A stretch of DNA of 64,000 nucleotides from Acidobacteriota bacterium (GTDB lineage: Bacteria > Acidobacteriota > Vicinamibacteria > Vicinamibacterales > UBA8438). Of this stretch, positions 16,247-25,848 are shown piece after piece. The DNA is taken from NCBI GenBank assembly GCA_021296485.1, contig JAGWAI010000001.1, positions 21,854-85,853 on the forward strand, written 5' to 3'. The notes below the pieces were generated by a model, which saw nothing but the letters and a program-made list of their open reading frames with translations, did no database searches and was not told where the DNA came from. The position numbers and the translations under genes were made by a program. Every line of letters begins with the position of its first letter. The first letter of the stretch is position 1.

Positions 16247-17242
16247 GTGCGCATCCGCTCGTCCGCGCCGACGCGCCTCGACCTGGCCGGCGGGACCCTC
16301 GACATCTGGCCGCTCTACCTCTTCCACGAAGGCGCGCGCACGCTCAACGCCGCCATCACGGTGCGGGCGGAGTGCGAGCTGTCGGACGAGGGAGTCGACG
16401 GCATACATGTCACCTCGGCCGATACCGGCGCGGAGCTGCGGGCGCCGGATGCCTCGGCCCTCACCGGCGACGAAGAGCCGCGCCTCGTCGCGCACCTGCT
16501 GCGCTATTTCCAGGTCGATCGCCTGTCCGTGGTTACTCGCTCGCAGTCTCCCGTCGGCGCTGGCCTGGGCGGGTCGTCGGCGCTCAACATCGCTCTCTGC
16601 GGCGCACTCGCGGCATGGCTGAACCGCGCCTACGCGCCCGAGGAACTGATTGCGCTGGCGCTGAATCTCGAAGCCCAGGTCATTCGCGCCCCCACCGGCG
16701 GCCAGGACTACCGGCCCGCGCTGTACGGCGGCATCGCCAGCATCGAGATGGGCCCCGGCGGAATCCGACGCCGCCCCCTGCCGATCGGCGCCCGGGAGCT
16801 GGGCGAGCGGATCGTCGTGGCGTATACGGGCGACGCCCACAACTCCGGTGTCAACAACTGGGAGATTACGAAACGCCATCTCGACGGCAACCGGCAGGTG
16901 ATTGACGCGCTGGGGCGCATATGTGAAATCGCCGGAGCGATGGAACGCGCACTCGAGCAGCGGGACTGGCCCGCCGTGGGGAGGTATCTCTCCGCGGAAT
17001 GGACGGTACGAAAGAGTCTGGCGCCGCATGTCACGACGCCTGCTATCGACGCGCTGATCGCCAGTGGACTCGCGGCCGGTGCGACCGGCGCCAAGGTGTG
17101 CGGCGCCGGCGGCGGCGGCTGCATCCTCCTGCTCGCCGAGCCGCGCAACGCCGGGGCCGTACGCGAAGCGCTGGCTGCTGGCGGCGCGCAACTCATCGAC
17201 GCCGCCATCGACACCGAAGGCCTGCGCGTGCAGCGCAGCTAG
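16247..17242 (+). CDS. GHMP-family sugar kinase
   Basis: The 331-residue product has the GHMP kinase layout: SAPTRLDLAGGTLDIWPLY at the N-terminus, the phosphate loop PVGAGLGGSSALNIAL near residue 104, and the C-terminal GAKVCGAGGGGCILLL motif. It is closest in pattern to the heptose-7-phosphate kinase/galactokinase side of the family, judging from LDLAGGTLD and APTGGQDYRPALYGG. No other heptose gene is near. It is divergent from nagZ, which releases GlcNAc and anhydroMurNAc-peptides, so an amino-sugar kinase role in murein recycling is worth considering but is inference. It starts with GTG immediately after a TATAAT box. Confidence 0.82.
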   Translation: MRIRSSAPTRLDLAGGTLDIWPLYLFHEGARTLNAAITVRAECELSDEGVDGIHVTSADTGAELRAPDASALTGDEEPRLVAHLLRYFQVDRLSVVTRSQSPVGAGLGGSSALNIALCGALAAWLNRAYAPEELIALALNLEAQVIRAPTGGQDYRPALYGGIASIEMGPGGIRRRPLPIGARELGERIVVAYTGDAHNSGVNNWEITKRHLDGNRQVIDALGRICEIAGAMERALEQRDWPAVGRYLSAEWTVRKSLAPHVTTPAIDALIASGLAAGATGAKVCGAGGGGCILLLAEPRNAGAVREALAAGGAQLIDAAIDTEGLRVQRS

Positions 17243-17252
17243 CCCGTGGGTG

Positions 17253-17921
17253 TCACCCCTTCCACGCGCCACGGAGTGCATCCAGGGCGGCGCTGAATTT
17301 GACGGGCGCGATGCCGGCAAGGTCGGCGAAGAGTCCTATCGCTGCCGCGCCGGCTGCTCCGCTCGCGGCCAGCTCCGGCATCCGTTCCAGCGTGACGCCG
17401 CCGATGGCCAGAACCGGAACGGGCAGCGCCGCGGCCGCCTGCCGCAACGCCGCCGCACCGAGCGAACTCCCGGCGGGCTTCGATGCCGTCGCGAACACCG
17501 TCCCGAGAAGCACGTAGTCAAGCCCGCCGGCGGCCGTTACCGTGCGGCCTTCGTCGAGACCATGAATGGACCTTCCGACGATCCAGTCGTCGCCAACGTG
17601 GTCCCGAACGCGTGACGCGGGCACGGAACTGCCCTTGAGATGGACGCCGTCGGCGCCGTGCGCCAGCGCGATGTCTACGCGGTCGTTGACGACGATGCGC
17701 GTGGACGTTCCGCGGGACGCTTCGACGGCGAACGCCACCAGCGCGCCCAGTGCCCTGTCCGTCAGGCCCGCTTCCCGGACCTGCACCATATCGACTCCCG
17801 CCGCGATGGCCGAACGGATGAGCCCACGCGTCGGTCCGAGCTCGTCTCCACGCACAGGCTTCAGACGCGCCCGGTCCGTGACCAGGCAGAGCACGGGCCG
17901 CCGGGACGTCAACGAGCTCAC
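17253..17921 (-). CDS. thiE: Thiamine-phosphate synthase
   Basis: ThiE joins hydroxymethylpyrimidine diphosphate and thiazole phosphate to give thiamine phosphate. The 222-residue TIM barrel has the family signatures CLVTDRARL, MVQVREAG, RIVVNDRVDIALAHGADGVHLKG, GRSIHG, LLGTVFATASKPG-type phosphate binding and VLAIGGVT. GTG 17921 overlaps the preceding small gene's TGA as GTGA. It converges with the GHMP kinase, leaving only ten bases between them. No other thiamine gene is in the window. Confidence 0.93.
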   Translation of the reverse strand: MSSLTSRRPVLCLVTDRARLKPVRGDELGPTRGLIRSAIAAGVDMVQVREAGLTDRALGALVAFAVEASRGTSTRIVVNDRVDIALAHGADGVHLKGSSVPASRVRDHVGDDWIVGRSIHGLDEGRTVTAAGGLDYVLLGTVFATASKPAGSSLGAAALRQAAAALPVPVLAIGGVTLERMPELAASGAAGAAAIGLFADLAGIAPVKFSAALDALRGAWKG

Positions 17922-18211
17922 GAGCGGGGCACGGCGCCCGTCAGCAGTCCGTATTCGCGCCGCGCCGCACGCCGCAGCCGCACGCGTTGAATCGTTGCGG
18001 CTATCTCGGCCAGCGCCGCGGCGAGACTAACCACTCCGACGCCGGCTATTGCGCCCCGCACGGCGTGGCTGGTCAGCAACGGCTGCAGAATCGGCAGCGC
18101 CTCGACGAAGTAGTTTCGATCCCAATAGGTCGTCCAGGGGGCGATGATCAGCACCAGCCCGACCTCGGCAAAGTAGACGACCAGAAGGCCTTCAAGGAAT
18201 CGTGAGCGCAT
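17918..18211 (-). CDS. Small two-helix membrane protein of unknown function
   Basis: The 97-residue product has a hydrophobic stretch at about residues 7-26 (LEGLLVVYFAEVGLVLIIAP) and a second at about 50-72 (AVRGAIAGVGVVSLAAALAEI). A basic arginine-rich tail follows. This suggests two membrane spans with both ends in the cytoplasm. I do not recognise the family. It is coupled to thiE by a GTGA overlap. A copy of the first hairpin of the dispersed element lies 14 bases before its ATG. Confidence 0.65.
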   Translation of the reverse strand: MRSRFLEGLLVVYFAEVGLVLIIAPWTTYWDRNYFVEALPILQPLLTSHAVRGAIAGVGVVSLAAALAEIAATIQRVRLRRAARREYGLLTGAVPRS

Positions 18212-18225
18212 TCGTGCCTTGTTCC

Positions 18226-18241
18226 ATGGGGCTGCGCCCCA
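18226..18241 (-). repeat. Solo copy of hairpin 1 of the dispersed element
   Basis: The bases ATGGGGCTGCGCCCCA form a 6-bp stem with a TGC loop. All 16 bases are identical to the start of the full element at 60896. Here the copy lies 14 bases from the start codon of the leftward 97-residue gene. In the full element the same sequence is also exactly 14 bases from the start codon of a leftward gene. Confidence 0.6.
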
Positions 18242-18265
18242 CGCGGCTTACCTTGGGTTGGGCGG

Positions 18266-18889
18266 CTACGTCATCCTACCAGACGCCGAAAAAGGCCGGA
18301 ACGAGCGCCGGTGGGCCGCGGAACCGCCGTACTGTTCGATAGCAGCAAGGTGCTGAGCCGTCGCGTAACCCTTGTGACGATCGAATCCGTAGCGCGGGTC
18401 GGCCCGATGCAGCCGGCGCATCAGCCGATCGCGCGTTACCTTCGCGACTATCGATGCCGCGGCAATGACCGCGCATCGCCGGTCACCCTTCACGACGGCC
18501 TGCTGTGGAATGGAAAGGCCGGGCAGCGGAAATCCGTCGACCAGCACGAAGTCGGGAGCCGGCGCGATCCCGGTTGCCGCGCCATGCATGGCGCGCAGCG
18601 CTGCGTTGTGGATGTTGATCCGATCGATCTCGCCGGCCTCCACGCTGGCCAGCGTCCATGCGGTCGCGCAGCGGACGATATCGTCGTAGATCCGCTCGCG
18701 CGCGGCTGGGCTCAGAAGCTTGGAATCACGCAGCCCGCGAATGGGGCGCTCCGGGTCAAGGACGACGGCGGCGGCCACGACCGGTCCGGCCAGACAGCCC
18801 CTGCCGACTTCGTCCACACCGGCGACCCGCTCGTATCCGCGACGCCGGATGGCGTTTTCAAGCGTGCGCCGCGCCGGCGGCGGTGGCAT
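18266..18889 (-). CDS. rnhB: Ribonuclease HII
   Basis: RNase HII removes ribonucleotides and RNA primers from DNA-RNA hybrids. The 207-residue product has the catalytic block GVDEVGRGCLAGPVVAAAVVL (DEVGRG supplies the Asp-Glu pair), then LRDSKLLSPAARE, the INIHNAALRAMHGA helix with a third acidic region, and VDGFPLPG. The C-terminal DPRYGFDRHKGYATAQH is also diagnostic. It follows rplS on the same strand, the usual place for rnhB in many genomes. Confidence 0.95.
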   Translation of the reverse strand: MPPPPARRTLENAIRRRGYERVAGVDEVGRGCLAGPVVAAAVVLDPERPIRGLRDSKLLSPAARERIYDDIVRCATAWTLASVEAGEIDRINIHNAALRAMHGAATGIAPAPDFVLVDGFPLPGLSIPQQAVVKGDRRCAVIAAASIVAKVTRDRLMRRLHRADPRYGFDRHKGYATAQHLAAIEQYGGSAAHRRSFRPFSASGRMT

Positions 18890-18927
18890 GGGGTCGACCC
18901 GTCTTGCAGCCCGGTGAGTAGGGTTGC

Positions 18928-19275
18928 CTAGGTGCGGCGGCGGCGCTCCCGCATGCGTGCCGCCTTGCCGCGCAGCTTGCGCAGGAAGTACAGCTTGGCC
19001 CGCCGCACGCGCGCCGACCGCACGACCTGGATCTTGTCGATAACCGGGGAATGCAACGGAAAAATCCGTTCGACGCCCTGGCCGAACGAGACCTTGCGAA
19101 CGGTGAACGTCGCCCGGGCGCCCCCGCGGTGCTGTGCGATCACCAGCCCCTCGAACACCTGGATGCGTTCCTTTTCGCCCTCGCGCACCTTGACGTGCAC
19201 CCGCACGGTGTCGCCGGACCGCATGGTCGGCCGCTCCTGCAATTGGGGACGCTCAACTGCCTCAATCGCCTTCAT
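18928..19275 (-). CDS. rplS: 50S ribosomal protein L19
   Basis: L19 sits at the interface of the two ribosomal subunits. The 115-residue product carries the classic [21 protein letters not shown] and [16 protein letters not shown] blocks and a basic C-terminal tail ([22 protein letters not shown]). Length and position after trmD are standard. The start at 19275 lies 17 bases after the trmD stop. Confidence 0.97.
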   Translation of the reverse strand: MKAIEAVERPQLQERPTMRSGDTVRVHVKVREGEKERIQVFEGLVIAQHRGGARATFTVRKVSFGQGVERIFPLHSPVIDKIQVVRSARVRRAKLYFLRKLRGKAARMRERRRRT

Positions 19276-19292
19276 GCCATTGCCTTTCGCTT

Positions 19293-20027
19293 CTAATCCG
19301 ATCCCCGCAGGTCGCGGAGGATCTCACGTTCTTCCTCATCGAGCGGGCTCTGCTCCAGCAGTTCGGGCCGCCGCTCCAGCGTGCGCCGCACGGCGGACCG
19401 CTTGCGCCAGCGCCGGATCTCAGCATGATTGCCCGATATCAGCACATCCGGCACCCGCGCGCCGTCGAGATCCGCCGGACGCGTATAGTGCGGCCAGTCG
19501 AGCAGGTTGCGCACGAACGAATCGCGCCGGACCGACTCGGCATCTCCCACCACGCCCGGCAACTGCCGCGCCACGGCTTCCACGACGACCATTGCCGGCA
19601 GCTCGCCGCCGCTCACCACGTAGTCACCTATCGACAGTTCCTCGGTTGCCACCTGCTCGCGCACCCGCTCGTCGATTCCCTCGTACCGACCGCACAGCAG
19701 CACGATGTGCTTGAGGCGGCTCAACTGCACCGCCTTGGCGTGCGTCAGCGCAGTCCCCTGCGGGGACATCAGCACAACAGCGTCCGGCGATCCGCGCTGC
19801 TCCCGCAACTGCTCGACGGCCCGCACGAACGGCTCCGGCTTCATCACCATTCCGGGACCGCCGCCGTACGGAACGTCGTCGACCGTGCCGCGCCGATCTG
19901 CCGCGAACCGCCGCAGATCGTGCACCGCCGGATCGAGAATGCCTCGCTCCGCCGCGCGCGCGACCACGCCCTCCGCGAGGAACGCGTCCACCATGCGCGG
20001 GAAGATCGTGACGATATCGAACTTCAC
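19293..20027 (-). CDS. trmD: tRNA (guanine-N1)-methyltransferase
   Basis: TrmD makes m1G37 in tRNAs and prevents frameshifting. The 244-residue product opens with [15 protein letters not shown] and has the knot-fold motifs [31 protein letters not shown] and [16 protein letters not shown]. The C-terminal half includes [16 protein letters not shown]. It lies 13 bases after rimM and is followed by rplS, the conserved rpsP-rimM-trmD-rplS order. Confidence 0.97.
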   Translation of the reverse strand: MKFDIVTIFPRMVDAFLAEGVVARAAERGILDPAVHDLRRFAADRRGTVDDVPYGGGPGMVMKPEPFVRAVEQLREQRGSPDAVVLMSPQGTALTHAKAVQLSRLKHIVLLCGRYEGIDERVREQVATEELSIGDYVVSGGELPAMVVVEAVARQLPGVVGDAESVRRDSFVRNLLDWPHYTRPADLDGARVPDVLISGNHAEIRRWRKRSAVRRTLERRPELLEQSPLDEEEREILRDLRGSD

Positions 20028-20040
20028 GGCACGCCACCGA

Positions 20041-20613
20041 TCAACGACGGCGATTCAACTCCAGCAACCCTTTCGGTGGGTCGACCACGATCACGCGGCG
20101 CTCGGGATCTACCTGCACGCAGATCGGAGCGGCCAGCGGCACGTCGATCTCTCCGGTCGAACCGTCCGGGTCGCCGGCCCGCCGCACCAGCAACCGGTGC
20201 GCCCCCGACGAGCCGCTGACGGCCGTTACCGTACCCACGTCGACACCTTCGACGGTTCGGACCGCACATCCCGTCAGCGTGTGGTGATAGAACGACCCCG
20301 GCGGCAATACCGGCAGCTCGCTCTCCGGCACACGCAACTCGAGCCCGGCGAGCGCCTCCGCCTGGTCCATCGTGTCCACGCCCTCCAGCGTCAGGACCGG
20401 ACGTCCGCCGTGGAAGCGAGCCGCAACGATCTCCAGTCGCTGCGGCTGACCGTCCGCGGCGGCGTGCAGTGTGCTGCCCGGCCGGAAGCGGCGATCCGGA
20501 AAATCGGTTTCCACGTTGACAATTACCTGCCCGCGATTGCCGTGCGCCCGCGCAATGCGTCCGACGACGATCATTTCGTCCCAGGGCGTCGCATCCGGGT
20601 CATTCGGCGTCAT
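20041..20613 (-). CDS. rimM: Ribosome maturation factor RimM
   Basis: RimM assists assembly of the 30S head around S19. The 190-residue product has the N-terminal VGRIARAHGNRGQVIVNVETDFPDR barrel and a C-terminal PRC-barrel region (GSFYHHTLTGCAVRTVEG, then IDVPLAAPICVQVDPERRVIVV). Its start overlaps the end of khpA by 14 bases. The GTVTAVSGSSGAHRLLV segment is typical of the second barrel. Confidence 0.95.
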   Translation of the reverse strand: MTPNDPDATPWDEMIVVGRIARAHGNRGQVIVNVETDFPDRRFRPGSTLHAAADGQPQRLEIVAARFHGGRPVLTLEGVDTMDQAEALAGLELRVPESELPVLPPGSFYHHTLTGCAVRTVEGVDVGTVTAVSGSSGAHRLLVRRAGDPDGSTGEIDVPLAAPICVQVDPERRVIVVDPPKGLLELNRRR

Positions 20614-20848
20614 CGACGAAATCGACGTGGGCGTGCAGGCCGTCCAGTTGCGCCGCGGCCTCCGCCAACGCCCGCACGGCGTTTGCTGTTCGCCCCTGAC
20701 GGCCGATCAACTTGCCCAGATCGCCGCTGGCGGTGGTCAACTCGACACGTGTCCGGTCCCGGCGCTCGGTTTCGACGACGCCAACGTCCTCGGGATGCTC
20801 CACGAGCGCGCGCGCCACCACCTCGACGACATCGCGCGCCCGGCTCAC
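20600..20848 (-). CDS. khpA: KH-domain RNA-binding protein KhpA
   Basis: This 82-residue single KH domain contains the GXXG RNA-contact loop in LGKLIGRQGRTANAVRAL. It lies between rpsP and rimM, the standard place for khpA. In other bacteria KhpA pairs with KhpB and binds many mRNAs and small RNAs. ATG 20848 overlaps the rpsP TGA as ATGA. An acidic C-terminal end (HVDFVDDAE) overlaps the rimM start region. Confidence 0.92.
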   Translation of the reverse strand: MSRARDVVEVVARALVEHPEDVGVVETERRDRTRVELTTASGDLGKLIGRQGRTANAVRALAEAAAQLDGLHAHVDFVDDAE

Positions 20849-21351
20849 GATGCCTCCACCTCCGTCGCGGCCCCATCCGTTGCAGGCGGCTCGTCCGCGG
20901 GCGGCGCCTCGGCCGCGGTTTCCTTCGCGGCGGTTTCCTTCGCGGCGGTTTCCTTGGCGGCGGGCGCAGCGTCGGCGGCGGGCGCAGCGTCGGCTACGGC
21001 CAGCTCCTCGGCGGCGGGCGCAGCGTCGGCTACGGCCGGCTCCTCGGCGGCGGTATCCTCGGCGGCGGGCGGCTCCTCGATTGCGCCCGGCGCCTCGGCG
21101 GCTGCGTCAGCGGCAGTTTCCGGATGTCGCGCCACCATCGTCCGCACGGTGTCCGACAATTGCGCGCCGCGATCCAGCCAATGCCGCAGCCGCTCGCGAT
21201 CCAGCACAATCGTCTCCGGTTCCGCGGTCGGGTTGTAGTGCCCGAGCACCTCCAGGGCGGACCCGTCCGGGGCCGCGTCGGACTCGATAACGACCACGCG
21301 GAAGCGCGGCTTCTTCTTGGCTCCTACCCTTCGCATTCGAATCGTGAGCAT
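20845..21351 (-). CDS. rpsP: 30S ribosomal protein S16 with a long Ala/Glu/Pro-rich tail
   Basis: Residues 1-80 are a normal S16: IRMRRVGAKKKPRFRVVV, LEVLGHYNPTAEPETIVLDRERLRHWL and GAQLSDTVRTM. Normal S16 ends at about 80-90 residues. This product continues to 168 with a low-complexity, net acidic tail of A, E, P, D, T and K built from short tandem repeats, visible at DNA level as 15-base and 36-base units. Extended S16 tails occur in some phyla. This tail is probably disordered and its role is unknown. AGGTAGGA precedes the ATG. Confidence 0.95.
   Translation of the reverse strand: MLTIRMRRVGAKKKPRFRVVVIESDAAPDGSALEVLGHYNPTAEPETIVLDRERLRHWLDRGAQLSDTVRTMVARHPETAADAAAEAPGAIEEPPAAEDTAAEEPAVADAAPAAEELAVADAAPAADAAPAAKETAAKETAAKETAAEAPPADEPPATDGAATEVEAS
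20919..20963. repeat. 15-base tandem repeat, three copies, inside rpsP
   Basis: Three head-to-tail copies of a 15-base unit (plus-strand form TTCCTTCGCGGCGGT), the third with a T-to-G or C-to-G type change, encode a repeated five-residue KETAA unit in the S16 tail. The period is a multiple of three, so copy-number change would not shift the frame. Confidence 0.75.
20977..21048. repeat. 36-base tandem repeat, two copies, inside rpsP
   Basis: Bases 20977-21012 and 21013-21048 differ at a single position. They encode two 12-residue units of the form ELAVADAAPAAE / EPAVADAAPAAE in the S16 tail. Like the 15-base repeat, the period keeps the reading frame. Confidence 0.75.
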
Positions 21352-21391
21352 GCGTGTCCTACCTCTCGGATCTGAATTGGGACGATCATCG

Positions 21392-22750
21392 TCAAGGAGC
21401 CAGCGCTCCGGGAATCCGCATCCGTTGCCGGAGGCGCCGTGCCTGCGACCGCCGACCGACCGCGCCGGATTGCACCTTCTTGAGCAGCTGCCGCATCTGC
21501 GCGAACTGCTTCAGCAGCCGGTTGACCTCCTGCACGGAGGTCCCGCTACCGCGGGCGACCCGTTTCCGCCGACTGCCGTTCATGAGTCCCGGCCTGCGGC
21601 GCTCGTCGCGCGTCATCGAGTCGATGATGGCCGCCACTCGCGTCAAACCCTTGGGGTCGATCTGCGCGCCGCCGCCCAGGGCGCCCATCCCGGGTATGAG
21701 ACCCAGCACCTGGTCGAGCGGGCCCATCCGGCCGATTACGGTCATCTGCCGGCGCATGTCCTCGAGCGTGAACTGATCAGGCAACGCGCGCCGCTCGACC
21801 TGCTCCGCCTGCTGCTCGGCGGCCGCCTGCTCCGCCCGATCGACCAGGGTCAGGATGTCGCCCATGCCGAGCATTCGCGACACCATGCGGTCCGGCCTGA
21901 ACAACTCCAGGTCCTCCAGCCGTTCACCGCTGCCGCTGAAGACAATCGGAACGCCCACCACCGCCACAACGGACAGTGCGGCGCCGCCGCGCGCGTCGCC
22001 GTCCATCTTGGTCAGAACGATGCCGCTGACAGCGGCGCGGCGATGGAATTCGCCGGCGCTCCTGACAGCGTCCTGCCCTGTCATAGCGTCCGCGACGTAC
22101 AGGCGGTCCGTGGGATCGACGGCCGCTGAAATTTCCTCCAGCTCCGACATCAACTCGTCGTCGATGTGGAGCCGGCCGGCGGTGTCCACGATCACGGTGT
22201 CGAATCCATCGGCGCGGGCCAGCTCGACGGCGGAGAGCGCCCGGCCAGCGGCCGATTCCCGATCCTGTGGGTCGTGCACCGCCAGACCGGCCTGGCCGCC
22301 CAGCACCGACAACTGCTCGATAGCCGCTGGACGTCGTATGTCAACCGACACCAGCAGCGCACGCCGGCCCTGCCGCGACAGCCAGTGCGCGATCTTCGCG
22401 GCGGTCGTGGTCTTGCCAGAGCCCTGGAGACCGAGCAGCAGCACCACGCGCTGCCGCCGGCCGGCGGCAGCGAATCCGGCCTGCTGCTTGCCGAACAGCG
22501 CCACCAACTCGTCCCTGACGATGGCGACCACCTGCTGGTCCGGCGTCAGGCTGTCGAGCACCGCGCGATCGACCGCGCGGTCCCTCACGCGCGAAACGAA
22601 CGCCTTGACCACCTTGAAGTTGACGTCGGCTTCCAGCAGCGCCAGGCGTATCTCGCGCAAGGCCGACTCGACCGCCGCCGGCGTCAGCCGCACCTCACCG
22701 CGGATGCCTGCAAATATGTCGCGGAATCGGTTGCCGAGAACGTCGAACAT
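21392..22750 (-). CDS. ffh: Signal recognition particle protein Ffh
   Basis: Ffh binds signal sequences and 4.5S RNA and docks with FtsY. The 452-residue product has the N domain, the GTPase motifs [30 protein letters not shown] and TKMDGDARGGAAL, and the methionine-rich M domain from about residue 300 (LEDMRRQMTVIGRMGPLDQVLGLIPGM and RRKRVARGSGTSVQEVNRLL). The partner ftsY lies at 25842-26774 in the same window. No clear ribosome site precedes ATG 22750. It is the first gene of the S16-L19 operon. Confidence 0.97.
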   Translation of the reverse strand: MFDVLGNRFRDIFAGIRGEVRLTPAAVESALREIRLALLEADVNFKVVKAFVSRVRDRAVDRAVLDSLTPDQQVVAIVRDELVALFGKQQAGFAAAGRRQRVVLLLGLQGSGKTTTAAKIAHWLSRQGRRALLVSVDIRRPAAIEQLSVLGGQAGLAVHDPQDRESAAGRALSAVELARADGFDTVIVDTAGRLHIDDELMSELEEISAAVDPTDRLYVADAMTGQDAVRSAGEFHRRAAVSGIVLTKMDGDARGGAALSVVAVVGVPIVFSGSGERLEDLELFRPDRMVSRMLGMGDILTLVDRAEQAAAEQQAEQVERRALPDQFTLEDMRRQMTVIGRMGPLDQVLGLIPGMGALGGGAQIDPKGLTRVAAIIDSMTRDERRRPGLMNGSRRKRVARGSGTSVQEVNRLLKQFAQMRQLLKKVQSGAVGRRSQARRLRQRMRIPGALAP

Positions 22751-22802
22751 GTCAGGAGCCGGCGCTGAAGATGAACTCTAAGCGACTGAAAAACAGCCGC
22801 TT

Positions 22803-22832
22803 ATCATAGACTCCCGCAGGGCCGGGTGTCAA
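22803..22832 (-). promoter_or_regulatory. Sigma-70-type promoter for ffh and the downstream operon
   Basis: Reading leftward, TTGACA (22832-22827) is followed after 18 bases by TATGAT (22808-22803), about 50 bases before the ffh ATG. The 110-base gap 22751-22860 holds no gene, and this is the best promoter match in it. It would separate the ffh-rpsP-rplS transcript from the riboflavin genes upstream. Confidence 0.7.
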
Positions 22833-22860
22833 TGCGCGGGGCGCCGCGGGCGGGCGCGGA

Positions 22861-24125
<1,265 letters not shown>

Positions 24126-24129
<4 letters not shown>

Positions 24130-24764
24130 CCAGTCCCTCCACGTATGAACCAGGCCGGCTCGTCCGCAGCCTTGCCTTGCGTCGCATCCACGGCATTGAG
24201 CACGTACTTGCCGATGATATCGCACTCGAGATTGACCGCGTCGCCTACGCGCGCCGACCGCAGGCGCGTGTTGTCCCAGGTGTAGGGCACGATCTGGACG
24301 TCGAACCGCCGCCCGTCGAGCGCCGCCACCGTAAGGCTGATCCCGTCAACGGCAATCGAGCCCTTCGGCACGATCAAGGGCTTCAGCGCTGGCGGGTATT
24401 CGAAGCTGACCCGCCGGAATTCCGCTTCCTCACGAATACCCGCTACTTGTCCCGTGGCGTCCACGTGACCCAGCACGAAATGCCCCCCCACGCGTCCGTC
24501 GGCGCGCAGGGGCCGCTCGAGATTGACGTGCGTTCCCTCGCACACGGCGCCCAGAGTCGTTACGCGCGCGGTTTCGGGCGAAACGTCGGCCGTAAAGCCG
24601 TCGGCGTCCGCCGCCACGGCGGTCAGGCACACGCCGTTCACTGCGACGCTGTCGCCAGCGGCCAACTCCGCGGCCAGCCGGCAGCGGATCCGGAGACCGA
24701 GCCCGGCCGCCGTACGGGTGGCCCGGGACACCCTGCCGACCGCCTCAATCAGACCGCTGAACAT
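24126..24764 (-). CDS. ribE: Riboflavin synthase
   Basis: Riboflavin synthase dismutates two molecules of 6,7-dimethyl-8-ribityllumazine. The 212-residue product shows the internal duplication of two lumazine-binding barrels. The first opens with [12 protein letters not shown] and carries DSVAVNGVCLTAV. The second has GHVDATGQV and GSIAVDGISLTVA. It overlaps ribD by 20 bases, and ribBA starts inside its stop. The substrate-forming gene ribH is absent from this stretch and must be elsewhere. Confidence 0.95.
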
Positions 24765-25848
24765 ATCCCTCCATCAACAGGTCCACACCCAGTTGCCGGA
24801 TGCTGGCATCCGCCAGTCTGGCCATCGACAGCTCGTCCTCCAGCCAGCGCACACCCTGCGACCCGAGGCAGGTCGGCGCGATGTAACGCTGGACGCGGTC
24901 CACGACGCCGGCCGCCCACGCCGCGCGATGCAGCACCGCGCCGCCCTCGAGCAGCAGGGAGGTGATTTCAAGCGTGCCCAGGCGCTGCATGATCTCGGGC
25001 ATGGCGCCGGTCTCCAGCGCTTCGAGCGTCGCGCCGGCCGCGCGCAGCCGATCCGCCGCGGCCTGCTTCGCGCGCAGGGACGCCGCGTTGGCCATGACGA
25101 TGACAGGTCCGTCCCCCAATGTCCGGAATATCCGCGCGGTCGGCGGTGTGCGCAGCCGCCGATCGAATACGACCCGCGTCAACGGCAACCTCCGCGGCGT
25201 GCCGCGCGCCGTCAGGCGTGGATCATCTATGAGCAGGGTCGCGGAGCCGACGCCCACCGCGTCCACCTCCGCGCGCGTGTCGTGCACGGCAGCCGCGGCG
25301 GCGGCTCCGGTGATGGGCGTGCGGACTCCCGGCCGCGATGCGATCCGTTTGTCGAGGCTCGTTGCGATCTTCATCGTCACGAACGGACGCCCGCGGGACG
25401 CCCACGTCAGGAATACCTCGTTGAGCCGGGCTGCCTCGGCCCGCCGCACGCCGACATCCACCTGAATCCCACGCGTCCGAAGCCACGCAATTCCCGCTCC
25501 GTCGACCCTGGGATTCGGATCGCCCACGGCAACGACGACGCGCCGGACGCCGGCATCGACAATCCGCGGCGCGCACGGCCCGGTGCGCCCCTCGTGCGCG
25601 CACGGCTCCAGAGTGCAGTACAGCGTCGCCCCACGCGCCAGCGCGCCGGCCTCGTCGAGCGCGCATACCTCCGCGTGCGCCGCCCCGGCCCGCGCGTGGA
25701 ATCCGCTGCCGACGACCTTGCCGGCGGCGGACACCACCACCGCTCCCACCATCGGGTTCGGGCTCGTCTGCCCGCACCCCTGGCGGGCCAGCGCCAGCGC
25801 CCTGTCCATGTGCAGGCCGTCGCTACTGTCGCGCCACACCGCTACCAT
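24745..25848 (-). CDS. ribD: Bifunctional pyrimidine deaminase / reductase RibD
   Basis: RibD performs the second and third steps of riboflavin synthesis. The 367-residue product has an N-terminal deaminase with zinc ligands [11 protein letters not shown] and [12 protein letters not shown]. The C-terminal reductase domain contains [33 protein letters not shown] and [14 protein letters not shown]. It begins seven bases inside the end of ftsY. No FMN riboswitch-like leader was found, as the gene has essentially no leader of its own. It may also start at Met14. Confidence 0.95.
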   Translation of the reverse strand: MVAVWRDSSDGLHMDRALALARQGCGQTSPNPMVGAVVVSAAGKVVGSGFHARAGAAHAEVCALDEAGALARGATLYCTLEPCAHEGRTGPCAPRIVDAGVRRVVVAVGDPNPRVDGAGIAWLRTRGIQVDVGVRRAEAARLNEVFLTWASRGRPFVTMKIATSLDKRIASRPGVRTPITGAAAAAAVHDTRAEVDAVGVGSATLLIDDPRLTARGTPRRLPLTRVVFDRRLRTPPTARIFRTLGDGPVIVMANAASLRAKQAAADRLRAAGATLEALETGAMPEIMQRLGTLEITSLLLEGGAVLHRAAWAAGVVDRVQRYIAPTCLGSQGVRWLEDELSMARLADASIRQLGVDLLMEGYVQRSD

